DNA of 64,000 bases from Pseudomonadales bacterium (GCA_024234215.1 JACKOQ010000003.1:62001-126000), one strand, 5' to 3'. Counted from the first letter of the stretch, positions 8,087-19,150 are shown. Numbers and translations: made by a program. Notes: a model not told the origin generated them from the sequence alone.

Positions 8087-9487
8087 TCAGGCGGCGAGGG
8101 CCGCGCCGAGCTCTTCGATCAGCGTGATCTGATCGAGCATCGAGCTGTGGATGTCGTTGATCTGCTGCGACGAAAGACCGAGCCGTGCCAGCGGCGCGGT
8201 CGATGCCGGGCCGAGCTGCTCGTGCCCCAGCAGATGCGCGGAAAACATGTCGGTAGCCAGCAGCAGGGTTGCATGGTAGAGCGCATGTTCGCCGGCATAG
8301 TCACGCGCTTCGTAGTGGGCGACCACCGCCTGCAGTTCGGCGGGCATGTTCCACATTTGCAGCATCCATGCGCCCAGACGGGCATGGCCAAGCCGCAGCG
8401 CGTCGGCACCCAGCCCTTCACTGAGAATGCGCCGTTCCAACTGATGGAGCGGCTCCTCGGGCGAGACTTCGGCCAGTTTGCCAAGCATGCGCAGCTCAGG
8501 CAGAAACAGATGGCCCAGCATCAGCAGGCCGAACTGATGCAGCAGCCCCGTGAGGTAGGCCAGCCCGGCGTCGACACCCAGCGTCTTCGGCAATCGTTGT
8601 GCAATCATCTGACAGGCGGTGGCGCAGAAGATCGCCCGCAGCCAGAATCTTTTCAGCCCGAGCGGCCCCTCCTCGGGAATGCGAAAACTTCTGGAGACCG
8701 CCATGCCGACCGCAATGTGGGTCACCATCCGGTAGCCCAACACCCGCACGATGGCGACATCGATGCTGTTGATCTTGCCCTGATAGGCATAGGCCGAAGC
8801 AGAGGCGGTCTTCATCACCTGGGCGGAGATGGCGGGATCCTGAGCGACCAGCCGCCCCAGTTCGGCGGTGGAGAACTCCGGGTCGCGCACCAGTTGCAGG
8901 ATGCGCAGTGCCAGATCCGGCATGGCTGGCAACCGTCCGCTGCGTTCGATCTTGCGCTTGAGTCGCTCATGATCGATCGGAGCCGCTTCACTCTCCGTCG
9001 GCTCCGGCGCCACACGCGCCGGCTTGAGGGTGAAATCTCCTTCCAGCACCGCACCATGCAGCCGACGAAACTGATCCCCTTCGAGTTCGATCAGACCCGT
9101 ATGGTGGCCCGTGGCGATGTACACCTTGGGAAACCGCGCCAGAAAGGCATCCATGACCACGGGCAGGCCATAGCTGGCACCCAGCGCCGGATAGCATCCC
9201 GGTTCGCAGTCAGGAAAGAACCGTTCGGAATTGCGCGGTGACAGTGCAGTCAACGGACGTCCGACCAGCCGGTCGAGTCGCTGCATGTCGATCTGATAAG
9301 TCAGCGGAGAGACCACCATCAACAGGGTCGTGCCATCGAAAAACAGCTCGGCCCGTGCCACCAGCACCGGGTCGATCAGGGCCAGCCTGGCCACCTCTTC
9401 CATCGAACGGCCCTGCGGCTGCTCGATCAGCCGATAGGAAACGGCCTGCTCATCCAGAAACTGTTTCAGTCGCAGCGCGATCACCAC
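8087..9487 (-). CDS. YbaK-like domain fused to HDOD domain
   Basis: A 466-residue two-domain protein. Residues 1-155 resemble the YbaK/ProX aminoacyl-tRNA deacylase-associated fold (FLDEQAVSYRLIEQPQG, MVVSPLTYQIDMQRL, ALGASYGLPVVMD). Residues 190-400 form an HDOD domain (SGRLPAMPDLALRILQLV, DPAISAQVMKTASASAY, TGLLHQFGLLMLGHLF), a non-catalytic relative of HD phosphohydrolases found in signalling proteins. The fusion is widespread in Pseudomonas-like bacteria but its function is not settled; stress or biofilm signalling is a guess. The start is GTG at 9485-9487, behind a GGGAG site. A sigma-S-like -10 element lies upstream. Confidence 0.85.
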   Translation of the reverse strand: MVIALRLKQFLDEQAVSYRLIEQPQGRSMEEVARLALIDPVLVARAELFFDGTTLLMVVSPLTYQIDMQRLDRLVGRPLTALSPRNSERFFPDCEPGCYPALGASYGLPVVMDAFLARFPKVYIATGHHTGLIELEGDQFRRLHGAVLEGDFTLKPARVAPEPTESEAAPIDHERLKRKIERSGRLPAMPDLALRILQLVRDPEFSTAELGRLVAQDPAISAQVMKTASASAYAYQGKINSIDVAIVRVLGYRMVTHIAVGMAVSRSFRIPEEGPLGLKRFWLRAIFCATACQMIAQRLPKTLGVDAGLAYLTGLLHQFGLLMLGHLFLPELRMLGKLAEVSPEEPLHQLERRILSEGLGADALRLGHARLGAWMLQMWNMPAELQAVVAHYEARDYAGEHALYHATLLLATDMFSAHLLGHEQLGPASTAPLARLGLSSQQINDIHSSMLDQITLIEELGAALAA

Positions 9488-9519
9488 AAACTCCCTGTAA
9501 TAATTGCCTGAATGGACAA

Positions 9520-9526
9520 AGTATAG
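9520..9526 (-). promoter_or_regulatory. Candidate sigma-S-like -10 element of the HDOD gene
   Basis: Read on the minus strand this is CTATACT, the typical extended -10 of stationary-phase sigma-S promoters, 32 bp upstream of the GTG start. No good -35 is seen at the normal distance, which sigma-S promoters tolerate. This is a pattern match only. Confidence 0.35.
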
Positions 9527-9607
9527 AGCGCTCCATGCAAAGCAGACGTGATGCGGGGCACAAAACCGACGAAGCCCCGATTTCCACCATTGCAGAAATT
9601 CGTCCCG

Positions 9608-10567
9608 TCAGCGGCCCACGCCATGCAGTCCCTGCACCGCGACGGCGGCTGCGGCAGTGCGTGTCTCGACCCCCAATTTGATGAAGAGATGCTCCAGATG
9701 TTTGTTGACCGTTCTGTGACTGGTTCCCAGAATCTGGCCTATATCCCGATCGGTCTTGCCCTTGATGACCCAGCAGAGCACTTCGGACTCCCGACGGGTC
9801 AGGTGGAAACGCGCGATCAGCGCGTCGATCTGCACCACGTCCGACTCTTCGCGCAGCAGGAGGGTCCACTGTTCGTCGCTGCTCAGGTCGGTCGGAATGA
9901 AGCGCAGCCGCCCACAGGGTTGCACGATGGTCAAAGGTTGTGGTGTGGAATCCATCCCACACTTGAGCGACCCTCGTCTCGACAGCTTCATCAACCATTT
10001 CAGCAGCGGTTCGGGAGGCGTGGCCGAGCACTCATCGCTCGAAACACCCAAATATTTGTGCAACAGAATTCTGGCCAGCGGTGTCTGCCAGATGATCCTG
10101 CCTGAGTGCGGCAACACGGCGATGGCCGCCTGACCGAACGCATCCAGCACCCCGCGCATCTGTTGAATGGAGTGCGCGGTGTGCAAATGGGTGGCAATGC
10201 GCGCCAGCACTTCGCTGATGCGTATCGGCTTGGTGACATAGTCGACACCCCCTGCAACAAAGCCGTTGACCACATGTTCGGATTCGGTCAGCCCCGTCAT
10301 GAAGATCACCGGAATGTGCTGGGTGCGCAGATCGGCTTTCAGTCGTCGACAGACCTCGAAACCATCCATGCTCGGCATCAGCGCATCGAGCAGAATGATG
10401 TCCGGCTGGGCTTCCACCGCGCTGCTGAGTGCGCTCTCGCCATTGACCGCCACCAGCACGGTAAAACCGGACTCATCGAGCGCATCGTGCAGCACGGCAA
10501 GGTTGTCCGGCACGTCATCGACGATCAGAACCGTGTTGGCATTTCGCATGATCATCGACTCACTCAC
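9608..10567 (-). CDS. LuxR-type response regulator of the amide locus
   Basis: A 319-residue protein with a receiver domain at residues 12-130 (VLIVDDVPDNL, phosphoacceptor Asp61 in IILLDALMPSMDG, Lys in DYVTKPIR), a middle linker of about 110 residues, and a LuxR/FixJ helix-turn-helix at about 250-310 (LTRRESEVLCWVIKGKTDRD, LGTSHRTVNKHLEHLFIKLG). It should be phosphorylated by the hybrid kinase whose stop codon it overlaps. The listed start is GTG 10567; ATG at 10555 or 10549 is also possible. The linker is longer than in simple NarL-type regulators. Its position as last gene behind fmdA-urtE suggests it controls amide/urea uptake. Confidence 0.9.
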   Translation of the reverse strand: MSESMIMRNANTVLIVDDVPDNLAVLHDALDESGFTVLVAVNGESALSSAVEAQPDIILLDALMPSMDGFEVCRRLKADLRTQHIPVIFMTGLTESEHVVNGFVAGGVDYVTKPIRISEVLARIATHLHTAHSIQQMRGVLDAFGQAAIAVLPHSGRIIWQTPLARILLHKYLGVSSDECSATPPEPLLKWLMKLSRRGSLKCGMDSTPQPLTIVQPCGRLRFIPTDLSSDEQWTLLLREESDVVQIDALIARFHLTRRESEVLCWVIKGKTDRDIGQILGTSHRTVNKHLEHLFIKLGVETRTAAAAVAVQGLHGVGR

Positions 10568-13500
10568 CCGCCAGTCTCTTTTTGATGAAGTGCTTCAGCG
10601 CTTCCAACTGGAACTGCTGCACCATCTCCTTGCAGCATCTGACAAAGCTGTCATGGCGGTCGTCGGCCGCCATGAGCTCGTCGAGCTTGCGGGTGATGCC
10701 ACGCAGATGGCCGATCCTGACCAGAGCCAGCAGCTCATCGAGCTGCTCCTGGGCAGGAACCACCGCGTCGTGAGTCAATCCGCTCGTTTCGACGACCGTT
10801 CCGGGCGGTTCGCCCTCGGTGATCCACTGCAGGCCGAGGCGTTCGCCGATCCATCCCAGCAACTCCTGCACATTGACCGGCTTGAAAATGAAGTCGGCCG
10901 CAGTGATGCCAGCCATGTTCTCCATGCCCTTGTCGAAGGCATTGGCCGAAACGATGCCGATGTGCAGATCGGATCGATGCATCTTGCGGATCAGGTAACT
11001 GGTCTCCCAGCCATCCATGGCCGGCATGGCCAGGTCCATCAGCACCAGGTCGGGGTTGAACCGGGGAAGAATCCGCAGGCAATCATGGCCAGTCGCTGCT
11101 TCGGCCACCACGAAACCCAGAGGTTGCAGGATGTCGCTCAGCAGTCTGCGATCGACCGGTTCGTTGTCGACCACCAGCACCCGGCGCCGGGCGCCCTGAT
11201 AGCCCGTTCGCCTGGCCATGACAACCGACTCCAGCTCCTGGGTCTGTCTGACTTGCGGCAGGAACAGCCGGATGCCAAAGGTGGTGCCCCGATTCGGTCT
11301 GCTGTCGACCCGCAGTTCACCACCCATCAATTCGGTCAGCAGCTTGCTGATCGTCAGTCCCAGTCCGGTGCCGCCAATGCCATGGGCGGCGCTGCCGCGC
11401 AGAAAGGGTTCGAAGACCTGCTCCAGTTCATCGGGGGGAATGCCCGGACCACTGTCCTCGATCTCGAACTGGACCATCTCCCGCGCATGGCGAACGCGGA
11501 AGCTCACGCCGCCCTGCTGGGTGAACTTGACGGCATTGCCGAGGATATTGATCAGAATCTGGCTGAGCCGCTTGTGGTCTGCTCTGACCACGGCCGGCAA
11601 CTCACCGGAAATCTGATGGTCGAAGGTCAGCCCTTTGTTGCGGGCCTGCAATTCGAACATGCTGACGATCTGGCGGATGAATTCCGGAAACTTCAAAGGT
11701 TTGATGTCGAAGGTGAGTTTTCCGGCCTCGATGCGTGCGATGTCCAGGGTGCCCTCGATCAGCGACAGCAGATGTTCACCGCTGCGCCGGATGACCCGGA
11801 TCGCCTGCTGTGTGCTGTCGTGGAGCGTCACATCGTTGTCGAGCAGCTGGGCATAACCCAGAATGCTGTTGAGTGGTGTGCGCAGCTCATGGCTGATGCC
11901 GGTGATGTAGCGGCTCTTGGCCTGATTGGCCTGTTCGGCCACCCAGCGTGCCTGCTGCAACTCGGCGTCGGTCTGACGGTGCAGCATGATTTCGCGCTGC
12001 AACAGACTGGTCTGCCGGTTCGACTCCTGCTGGGCGACGGTGCGGCTTTGTGAGGTCAGCACCAGCCACCAGACGATGATGCCGCTGGCCAGCACCAGCG
12101 CGGCAAAGGCCTTGAGATAACCCAGCCCGAGCCGGGGCAGAATCTCCTCGGCCGCGCCCGCCAGACTCAGTGACTCATGCAGATAGATCAATCCGAACAG
12201 GGCCGCCAACAGTGACAGGGTGATGCCCATCAGCAGCAGATAGTGCCCCATGCTGCTGTTGAGATAGCGCCACAGCGACTTGGGCAGCAGCCGCTGCATC
12301 GCTGCTTCCCACTGTCGACCAATGCGCGCATCGGGCTTGCAGAGGTCATTGCAGCGCGCATCCAGGCAACAGCAGAGCGAGCAGATCGCCCCCTGATAGG
12401 CAGGGCAATGCGCCATGTCCTCGACTTCGTAACTCTTCTCGCACAGCACGCACTGCCGGGTCGGCGCCGCTGCACCGTAGCGGACCGGTTCACGGGCGAT
12501 GTAATAGCGCCCTTGCGTCAACCAGGCGAGCAGCGGGGCGGCAAGCAGCGCCGTGATCAGTGCGATGAATGAGGAGAATGGCTGAACCTCCAGGCCGAAC
12601 AGGCCCAGAAATGCCAGCACCGACAGCGTGGAGGCAATCAGCATCGCGCCGACACCGACCGGATTGATGTCGAACAGGTAGGCACGACGGAATTCGATGC
12701 CCGGCGGACTCAACCGCAGTGGCTTGTTGATGACCAGATCGGCCACCACGGCGGTGATCCACGAAATCGCCACATTCGAATAGAGTCCAAGCACCTGTTC
12801 GAGCGCCTGAAACACATTCAGCTCCATCAGCATGATGGCGATCACGATATTGAACAGCAGCCAGACCACCCGTCCCGGATGACTGTGGGTCAGGCGGGCA
12901 AAGAAGTTCGACCAGGCCAGCGAACCGGCATAGGCATTGGTCATGTTAATCTTGATCTGCGACAGCACGACGAAAAAAACCGTCACCGCCAGCACCAGAT
13001 CGGGATTCGAAAACATCTGGCCAAAGGCGATCAGGTACATCTGGTTGGGATTGACCGCCTCCTCGGCCGATCGACCCGCCAGCAGCGCCATATAGGCCAG
13101 CAGCGCACCGGCCAGCATCTTGGCCATGCCCGGGAGTATCCACCCGGGTCCGGCCATCAGCACACCAAGGTGCCAGCGCCAGCGATTCTCACGGGTTCGC
13201 TCTGGCATGAACCGCAGAAAATCGACCTGCTCACCGATCTGCGGAATCAGTGCCATGCCGAGCGCCATCGCCGCACCAAACAGTTGCGGGTCAAATTCAC
13301 GCCCCTCCCCCAGCCTGCCGGAGAATTTCATGAAATCGCCAACGACCTCGGGTTGGCGATAGAGAATGAAGATGAACGGCAGCACCATCAGCAACAGCCA
13401 GATCGGCTGGGTGATCATCTGCACACGGCTGATGAAGGTCACGCCAAAGGCGACCAGTGGCACGATCACCAGTGCGCAGAGCAGGTAGCCGAGCTGAAGC

Positions 13501-13982
13501 GGCAGTCCAAAACCGAGTTCGAGCGCGTAGGCCATGATGGCGGCTTCGAGCGCGAACAGAATGAAGGTGAAGGAGGCATAGACGAACGAGGAGATCGTCG
13601 AGCCGATGTAGCCAAAACCGGCGCCACGGGTCAGCAGATCCATGTCCAGCCCGTAACGGGCCGCGTAGTGACCGATCGGCAGAGCGGTCAGAAAGATGAT
13701 CAGGCTGACCGCCAGCGTGGCCCACAGGGTGTTGGTGAAGCCGTAGTTGAGCACCAGGGTGCCGCCGATGGCTTCGAGCACCAGAAACGAAATCGCGCCG
13801 AAGGCGGTGTTGGAGACGCGAAAGATCGACCACTTGCGAAATGCATGCGGTGTGAAGCGCAGGGCATAATCTTCCAGCGTCTCGTTGGCGACCCAGGTGT
13901 TGTAATCACGGCGGATCTTGACGATGCGCAGTGGCGCCTGCGTACCCTCTGCCTCAAGAATCGGATTGATACTGCTCGACAT
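10560..13982 (-). CDS. Hybrid histidine kinase with N-terminal NCS1-type permease and Cys-rich module
   Basis: A 1140-residue protein joining a transporter to a two-component sensor. Residues about 45-490 form a 12-helix membrane domain resembling NCS1 purine/cytosine permeases ([56 protein letters not shown]). Residues 511-548 carry nine cysteines ([31 protein letters not shown]), a likely metal-binding module. Two more membrane helices follow (about 580-600 and 624-643), then HisKA with His698 in [17 protein letters not shown], HATPase ([23 protein letters not shown]) and a receiver domain with Asp983 ([13 protein letters not shown]). ATG 13982 is chosen; GTG 14009 is an alternative. It follows urtE by about 100 bp and probably senses an amide, urea or purine-derived ligand. 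Confidence 0.9.
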   Translation of the reverse strand: MSSSINPILEAEGTQAPLRIVKIRRDYNTWVANETLEDYALRFTPHAFRKWSIFRVSNTAFGAISFLVLEAIGGTLVLNYGFTNTLWATLAVSLIIFLTALPIGHYAARYGLDMDLLTRGAGFGYIGSTISSFVYASFTFILFALEAAIMAYALELGFGLPLQLGYLLCALVIVPLVAFGVTFISRVQMITQPIWLLLMVLPFIFILYRQPEVVGDFMKFSGRLGEGREFDPQLFGAAMALGMALIPQIGEQVDFLRFMPERTRENRWRWHLGVLMAGPGWILPGMAKMLAGALLAYMALLAGRSAEEAVNPNQMYLIAFGQMFSNPDLVLAVTVFFVVLSQIKINMTNAYAGSLAWSNFFARLTHSHPGRVVWLLFNIVIAIMLMELNVFQALEQVLGLYSNVAISWITAVVADLVINKPLRLSPPGIEFRRAYLFDINPVGVGAMLIASTLSVLAFLGLFGLEVQPFSSFIALITALLAAPLLAWLTQGRYYIAREPVRYGAAAPTRQCVLCEKSYEVEDMAHCPAYQGAICSLCCCLDARCNDLCKPDARIGRQWEAAMQRLLPKSLWRYLNSSMGHYLLLMGITLSLLAALFGLIYLHESLSLAGAAEEILPRLGLGYLKAFAALVLASGIIVWWLVLTSQSRTVAQQESNRQTSLLQREIMLHRQTDAELQQARWVAEQANQAKSRYITGISHELRTPLNSILGYAQLLDNDVTLHDSTQQAIRVIRRSGEHLLSLIEGTLDIARIEAGKLTFDIKPLKFPEFIRQIVSMFELQARNKGLTFDHQISGELPAVVRADHKRLSQILINILGNAVKFTQQGGVSFRVRHAREMVQFEIEDSGPGIPPDELEQVFEPFLRGSAAHGIGGTGLGLTISKLLTELMGGELRVDSRPNRGTTFGIRLFLPQVRQTQELESVVMARRTGYQGARRRVLVVDNEPVDRRLLSDILQPLGFVVAEAATGHDCLRILPRFNPDLVLMDLAMPAMDGWETSYLIRKMHRSDLHIGIVSANAFDKGMENMAGITAADFIFKPVNVQELLGWIGERLGLQWITEGEPPGTVVETSGLTHDAVVPAQEQLDELLALVRIGHLRGITRKLDELMAADDRHDSFVRCCKEMVQQFQLEALKHFIKKRLAGE

Positions 13983-14087
13983 CGCTGCCCATTCATCCGT
14001 TGCCTGCACGGCTCAGGCAAGATTCATGCGCAAACCATGCAGCAGGTCACGCTGGCGCAGCTCAATCGACGACATTCGTCACTCCAG

Positions 14088-14777
14088 TCAGACCGAGAGA
14101 TAGCCCTTGATTCGGGCGGCATCGACCTGATCGCGCCGGTCTTCATGGATGAAGCGGCCCTTGTCGATGACGATGATGCGATCGGCGACCTCCAGCGTGA
14201 AGCTCAACACCTGCTCGGAAACGATGATGGTGATCTCGCGCAGCCGGCGAATCTCGTTGAGCACCCTGGCGATCTCCTTGATGATCGACGGCTGAATGCC
14301 CTCGGTTGGTTCATCCAGCAGCAAAACCTTGGGTTCGGTGACCAATGCCCGGGCAATCGCCAGTTGCTGCTGCTGTCCGCCGGAGAGGTTGCCCCCCTTG
14401 CGATGACGCATGTCGAACAGCACCGGAAACAGCGCGAAGATCTCATCGGGAATCCGGCGGCTGTTCGATTTCTCCAGACCGGTCTGGATGTTCTCTTCGA
14501 CGGTCAGCCCCGGAAAGATCATCCGACCCTGCGGCACATAGGCCAGCCCCCGGGCAACACGTTGATGGCTCTCGATGCCCTGCAGATTCTCGCCATCGAC
14601 CACTGCCTTGCTGCTGGAGCTGGGCAGAATGCCCATCAGCGACTTGAACAGCGTGGTCTTGCCCATGCCGTTGCGGCCCATGATGGCGAGGGTTTCGTTT
14701 TTTTCCGCCCTGAAACTGATGCCGTGGATGACACGACTCTGACCGTAGCTGACCTCAAGGTTTTCGACTTCGAACAT
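14088..14777 (-). CDS. urtE: Branched-chain-type ABC transporter ATPase UrtE/FmdF-like
   Basis: A 229-residue nucleotide-binding subunit with Walker A GRNGMGKTTL, signature NLSGGQQQQLAIARAL, Walker B VLLLDEPTEGIQ and a switch His replaced by Gln-type context (IIVSEQVLSFTLEVADR). The motif DEPTEGIQPSII is characteristic of UrtE, the second ATPase of urea and short-chain-amide importers of the HAAT family. It works with UrtD on the cytoplasmic face of the UrtB-UrtC channel. It is the last transporter gene before the hybrid kinase. Confidence 0.9.
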   Translation of the reverse strand: MFEVENLEVSYGQSRVIHGISFRAEKNETLAIMGRNGMGKTTLFKSLMGILPSSSSKAVVDGENLQGIESHQRVARGLAYVPQGRMIFPGLTVEENIQTGLEKSNSRRIPDEIFALFPVLFDMRHRKGGNLSGGQQQQLAIARALVTEPKVLLLDEPTEGIQPSIIKEIARVLNEIRRLREITIIVSEQVLSFTLEVADRIIVIDKGRFIHEDRRDQVDAARIKGYLSV

Positions 14778-14823
14778 GTGACGCTCCTGAATTGAATGCT
14801 GAAACCCATCGACATATCGCGCC

Positions 14824-15563
<740 letters not shown>

Positions 15564-15567
<4 letters not shown>

Positions 15568-16721
15568 GTCCTTGCCCCCATTTTTTTCGATTCGCTCGAA
15601 ATTCTTGCGCAGGAGCCGTTCGTCGCCGGCTGCATCATCCGCCGCAACAGGCCGCTTCTTTTGGCATATTTCTGATAGATGCCCGCCAGTCCGTTGGGAA
15701 AGAACATCACCACCGCGATGAACAGCCCACCCATCAGGAACAGCCAGAGCTCGGGATAGGTCTCCGAGAACATGGTCTTGCCGAAGTTCACCAGCAGCGT
15801 GCCGTAGACCGCGCCGATCAACGACATGCGGCCACCCACGGCGGCGAAGATCACCATCTCGATCGAAGGCACGATGCCGACGAACGAGGGCGACATGAAT
15901 CCGACCTGCAGCGTGAACATTGCGCCACCGATGGCCGAGATCATCGCCGAGACACAGAAGATGAAGATCTTGAAATCGGAGACGTCATAGCCCGAAAAGC
16001 GCACCCGCTCCTCCTTGTCGCGCATCGCCAGCAGCAGCATGCCGAACTTGCTGCCGAGAATGCCGCGCGACAGCAGGATGCAGCCGAGCAGCAGCAGTGC
16101 GCTGACGTAATAGAGGATGTACTTGGCACTGTCGGTCCGGATGTCCCAGCCATGCAGGGTCTTCAGATCGGTGATGCCATTGACGCCGCCGGTGTAACCC
16201 TGCTGGCCGACGATCAGAATGCTGAGGATCAGCGCCACCGCCTGGGTGATGATGGCGAAGTAGACCCCCCCCACCCGGCGCTTGAACATGGCGAAGCCGA
16301 TCACAAAGGCGAACAGCGTCGGCACCAGCAGAATCGCCACGATCGTGAACGACAGACTCTTGAACGGCTCCCAGAACCAGGGCAGCGCGGTCAACTGGTT
16401 CCAGTCCATGAAGTCGGGGATGCCCGGCGTGCTCTGAATCGCAGTGCTGACCGGGTCGGACGCCTCCAGCTTCAGGAACATCGCCATGCAGTAGCCGCCC
16501 AGCCCGAAGAACACCCCCTGCCCCAGACTGAGAATGCCGCCATTGCCCCACAGCAGCACCAGGCTGACCGCGACAAAGGCATAGGTGATGTACTTGCCGA
16601 CCAGGCCAAGACGAAACAGATCGAGTGACAGCGGCAGCACCATCAGCAGCAGCGCCGCCAGCAGGGCCAGGCCAATGGCCCCCTCTCGGCCACCGAGCAA
16701 TCGACTGAAATATGATGTCAT
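15564..16721 (-). CDS. urtC: ABC transporter permease UrtC/FmdE-like
   Basis: A 385-residue inner-membrane permease of the LivM/UrtC type with about ten hydrophobic segments. Typical stretches are LLWGNGGILSLGQGVFFGLGGY, split here as GNGGILSLGQG and FGLGGYCMAMFLKLE, and TDLKTLHGWDIRTDSAKY. The start ATG (16719-16721) has an AGGAGG site upstream; a 12-codon extension to 16757 lacks one. It pairs with UrtB to form the channel. It sits between urtB (13 bp upstream) and urtD (4-bp overlap). Confidence 0.92.
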
Positions 16722-16734
16722 GATCCGATTCCTC

Positions 16735-17652
16735 CTATTTGCGCAGCTTGGATGCAAACAGCCCTTCCGGGCGCAACATCAGAATGCCGACGATGACCAT
16801 CAGGGTGGCCACCTTGCCCATCGAACTGGTCATGAAGAACTGCAGGATCGACTGCGCCTGGGCAATGCCGAACGCCGAAGTGATGGTGCCGAGCAGACTG
16901 GCGGCGCCGCCGAACACCACCACCATGAAGCTGTCGACGATGTAGAGCGAGCCAGTGGTCGGCCCGGTCGAGGCGATGGTGGTGAAGGCAGCACCCGCCA
17001 CGCCGGCAATGCCGCAACCCAGCGCGAAGGTGACCCGATCGACCTTGCGGGTGTTGATGCCCACGGCATCCGCCATGACCCGGTTCTGCACCGTGGCCCG
17101 CATCCGCAGCCCCCAGCGTGAGCGAAACATGAACAGACCGACACCCACGGTGACCACCAGTGCCAGCACCATGACGAAGACTCCGTTGATCGGAATGTCG
17201 ATGTCGGGGGTCGGCTTGAACGATCCGAGCAGCCACTCCGGCAGGGTGGCACTCACCTCCTTGGCGCCAAAACCGGAACGGAAGCACTGCTGCATCACCA
17301 GACTGAGCCCCCAGGTGGCGAGCAGGGTGTCGAGCGGCCGCTTGTAGAGGTGCCGGATCATTCCATACTCGATCAGGTAACCCACCACGAAGGCGACCAC
17401 GAAGGCCGCGGCGATCGCAAAGACGAAGTAGTGGCTCACCAGTTCATGGCTGACGGCGAAGCGGGAAAAGAGCACCGTGGTGTAGGCCCCCAGCGCCATG
17501 AACTCGCCATGCGCCATGTTGATCACGCCCATCTGGCCAAAGATGATCGCCAGACCCAGCGCCATCAGCAGCAGCACGCTGAACAGACTGAGACCGGAAA
17601 AACCCTGCATCACCACGATGTTGCCGATTTCGGCCATCGAATACTCAAACAT
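16735..17652 (-). CDS. urtB: ABC transporter permease UrtB/FmdD-type
   Basis: A 305-residue LivH/UrtB-type permease with about eight membrane segments. LGLAIIFGQMGVINMAHGEF is the conserved permease block, and MRATVQNRVMADAVGIN and GCGIAGVAGAAFTTIAS follow as in UrtB. It is the short form, without the extra N-terminal region seen in some urease-linked UrtB proteins. The ATG at 17650-17652 is supported by a GGAGG site eight bases upstream; the longer frame to 17802 would run through the intercistronic hairpin region. It partners UrtC. Confidence 0.9.
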   Translation of the reverse strand: MFEYSMAEIGNIVVMQGFSGLSLFSVLLLMALGLAIIFGQMGVINMAHGEFMALGAYTTVLFSRFAVSHELVSHYFVFAIAAAFVVAFVVGYLIEYGMIRHLYKRPLDTLLATWGLSLVMQQCFRSGFGAKEVSATLPEWLLGSFKPTPDIDIPINGVFVMVLALVVTVGVGLFMFRSRWGLRMRATVQNRVMADAVGINTRKVDRVTFALGCGIAGVAGAAFTTIASTGPTTGSLYIVDSFMVVVFGGAASLLGTITSAFGIAQAQSILQFFMTSSMGKVATLMVIVGILMLRPEGLFASKLRK

Positions 17653-17803
17653 GGTCGAACCTCCGGATGGGTGCACCCTGCCCTTTGATGCGCATCCGGC
17701 CGACGGCAGGACGCGGCGGTCGAATCGATCGAGTTGCCTGGTCGGCTGTCGCCTGCATCTCTCGATCACGCAGTCACCAATGGCGCCTGAATCACGCGGC
17801 AAT

Positions 17804-17841
17804 CCGGGTTCACGGCAGCAGCAGTGGCGCCGTGAACCCGG
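17804..17841 (-). other. Intercistronic stem-loop between urtA and urtB
   Basis: A perfect 13-bp inverted repeat (CCGGGTTCACGGC and its complement) around a 12-base loop begins seven bases after the urtA stop codon. It is not followed by a U-tract on the transcribed strand, so it looks more like an mRNA-stabilising or partial-termination hairpin than a full terminator. Such elements behind binding-protein genes are known to raise their level over the downstream permease genes. Confidence 0.75.
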
Positions 17842-17848
17842 AACGGCT

Positions 17849-19093
17849 CTATTGATAGCCCTTGGGGAAGGGATCGGGCGCGATCAGGTCGGATTCGTAG
17901 ACCACATCGGCCTGGCCATCCGCACGCCACTGCCCGATGCGCAGCTTGCTGGAGAGGTGGTGGTTGGACTCCACCTTCACATAGCCCTCGGGCGCCGTGG
18001 TCATCTCGTAGCCGGGCAAGGCCGCCGCCGCCTTGTCGACATCGAAACTGCCGGCACGCTCGACCGCGGCCTTCCACAGCCATGGACCGAGATAGGCGGC
18101 CTGGGTGACATCGCCGATCACCGAGTTCGGACCCCACATCTTCTTGAATTCGGCAACGAACTGCTCATTGTTGGGGTTCTTCAGGCTCTGAAAGTACTTC
18201 ATCGCCGAATAGAAACCCGCGAGGTTCTCACCGCCGATGCCAAGCACTTCATCCTCGGTGACCGAGATGGTGAGCATGGTCTGTTTGCCGGAGTTCAGGC
18301 CCGCCGCGTTCAACTGCTTGAACCAGGCGACATTGCTGCCACCGACCACCGCGGCATAGATGACATCCGGCTTCTTCAGCTTGATCTTGTTGATCACCGA
18401 GCCGAACTGGGTGTCTCCCAGCGCGATGTACTCCTCGCCCACCACCTTGCCACCCAGCTTCTGCTCGATGTGCTTGCGGGCGATCTTCATCGAGGTGCGC
18501 GGCCAGATGTAGTCCGAACCGATCAGGTAGAAGCTCTTGGCACCCTTCTCCTTCGCGATCCAGTCGAGGCCGGCCAGAATCTGCTGGGTGGCCTCCTGGC
18601 CGGTGTAGAAGACATTCTTCGACTGCTCCAGACCTTCATAGAAAGTCGGATAGAACAGCAGGCCATTCTCCTTCTCGAACACCGGCAGCGCCGCCTTGCG
18701 CGATGCCGAAGTCCAGCAGCCGAACACGGCCGCCACCTTGTCATTGACCAGCAGCTTCTTCGACTTTTCGGCGAAGGTCGGCCAGTCACTGGCGCCATCT
18801 TCCTGAATCACCTCGATCTTGCGGCCGAGCACGCCGCCCATGGCGTTGATCTGCGCGATCGCCAGCTTCTCGGCCTGGATCGAACCGGTCTCACTGATGG
18901 CCATGGTGCCGGTCGCCGAATGCAGAATGCCGACCTTGACGCTGCTGTCGGTCACCGCAAGGCCAGTGGTGTTGACCTGCGCGGTCGGCGGAGCGGACGC
19001 CAGCGCCGATCCGATCAGCACCCCGGCGGCGAGCAGACTCCTGGTTACTGTCGCCGCACCCTCGACCCATCGACCTCGATTGAGTTTTTTCAT
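17849..19093 (-). CDS. urtA: Urea/short-chain amide ABC transporter substrate-binding protein
   Basis: A 414-residue periplasmic binding protein with a signal peptide (basic KKLNRGR, hydrophobic LLAAGVLIGSALASA). Mature blocks VKVGILHSATGTMAISE, ENGLLFYPTFYEGLEQS, FYLIGSDYIWPRTS and GDTQFGSVINKIK are typical of UrtA/FmdD. It captures urea or a short amide and delivers it to UrtBC. Start choice: ATG 19093 lies nine bases from a GAGG site; ATG 19102 and 19117 are in frame. The family assignment is firm; urea versus formamide/acetamide is not decided by sequence, and the FmdA neighbour favours amides. Confidence 0.92.
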   Translation of the reverse strand: MKKLNRGRWVEGAATVTRSLLAAGVLIGSALASAPPTAQVNTTGLAVTDSSVKVGILHSATGTMAISETGSIQAEKLAIAQINAMGGVLGRKIEVIQEDGASDWPTFAEKSKKLLVNDKVAAVFGCWTSASRKAALPVFEKENGLLFYPTFYEGLEQSKNVFYTGQEATQQILAGLDWIAKEKGAKSFYLIGSDYIWPRTSMKIARKHIEQKLGGKVVGEEYIALGDTQFGSVINKIKLKKPDVIYAAVVGGSNVAWFKQLNAAGLNSGKQTMLTISVTEDEVLGIGGENLAGFYSAMKYFQSLKNPNNEQFVAEFKKMWGPNSVIGDVTQAAYLGPWLWKAAVERAGSFDVDKAAAALPGYEMTTAPEGYVKVESNHHLSSKLRIGQWRADGQADVVYESDLIAPDPFPKGYQ

Positions 19094-19150
19094 CGACTTC
19101 ATCCTCGTGTGGAGCATTGGAAAAGTTTCATCGTTCACGTCACTCAAGAC

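Noticed and set aside
9554..9579. CGGGGC/GCCCCG hairpin as terminator of the HDOD or regulator gene
   Set aside because: Stem of only six bases, 14-base loop, no U-tract on the relevant strand.
12879..14795. 638-codon open frame on the plus strand over the hybrid kinase and urtE
   Set aside because: Gln/His/Arg-rich antisense shadow in GC-rich DNA; no domain and no ribosome-binding site.
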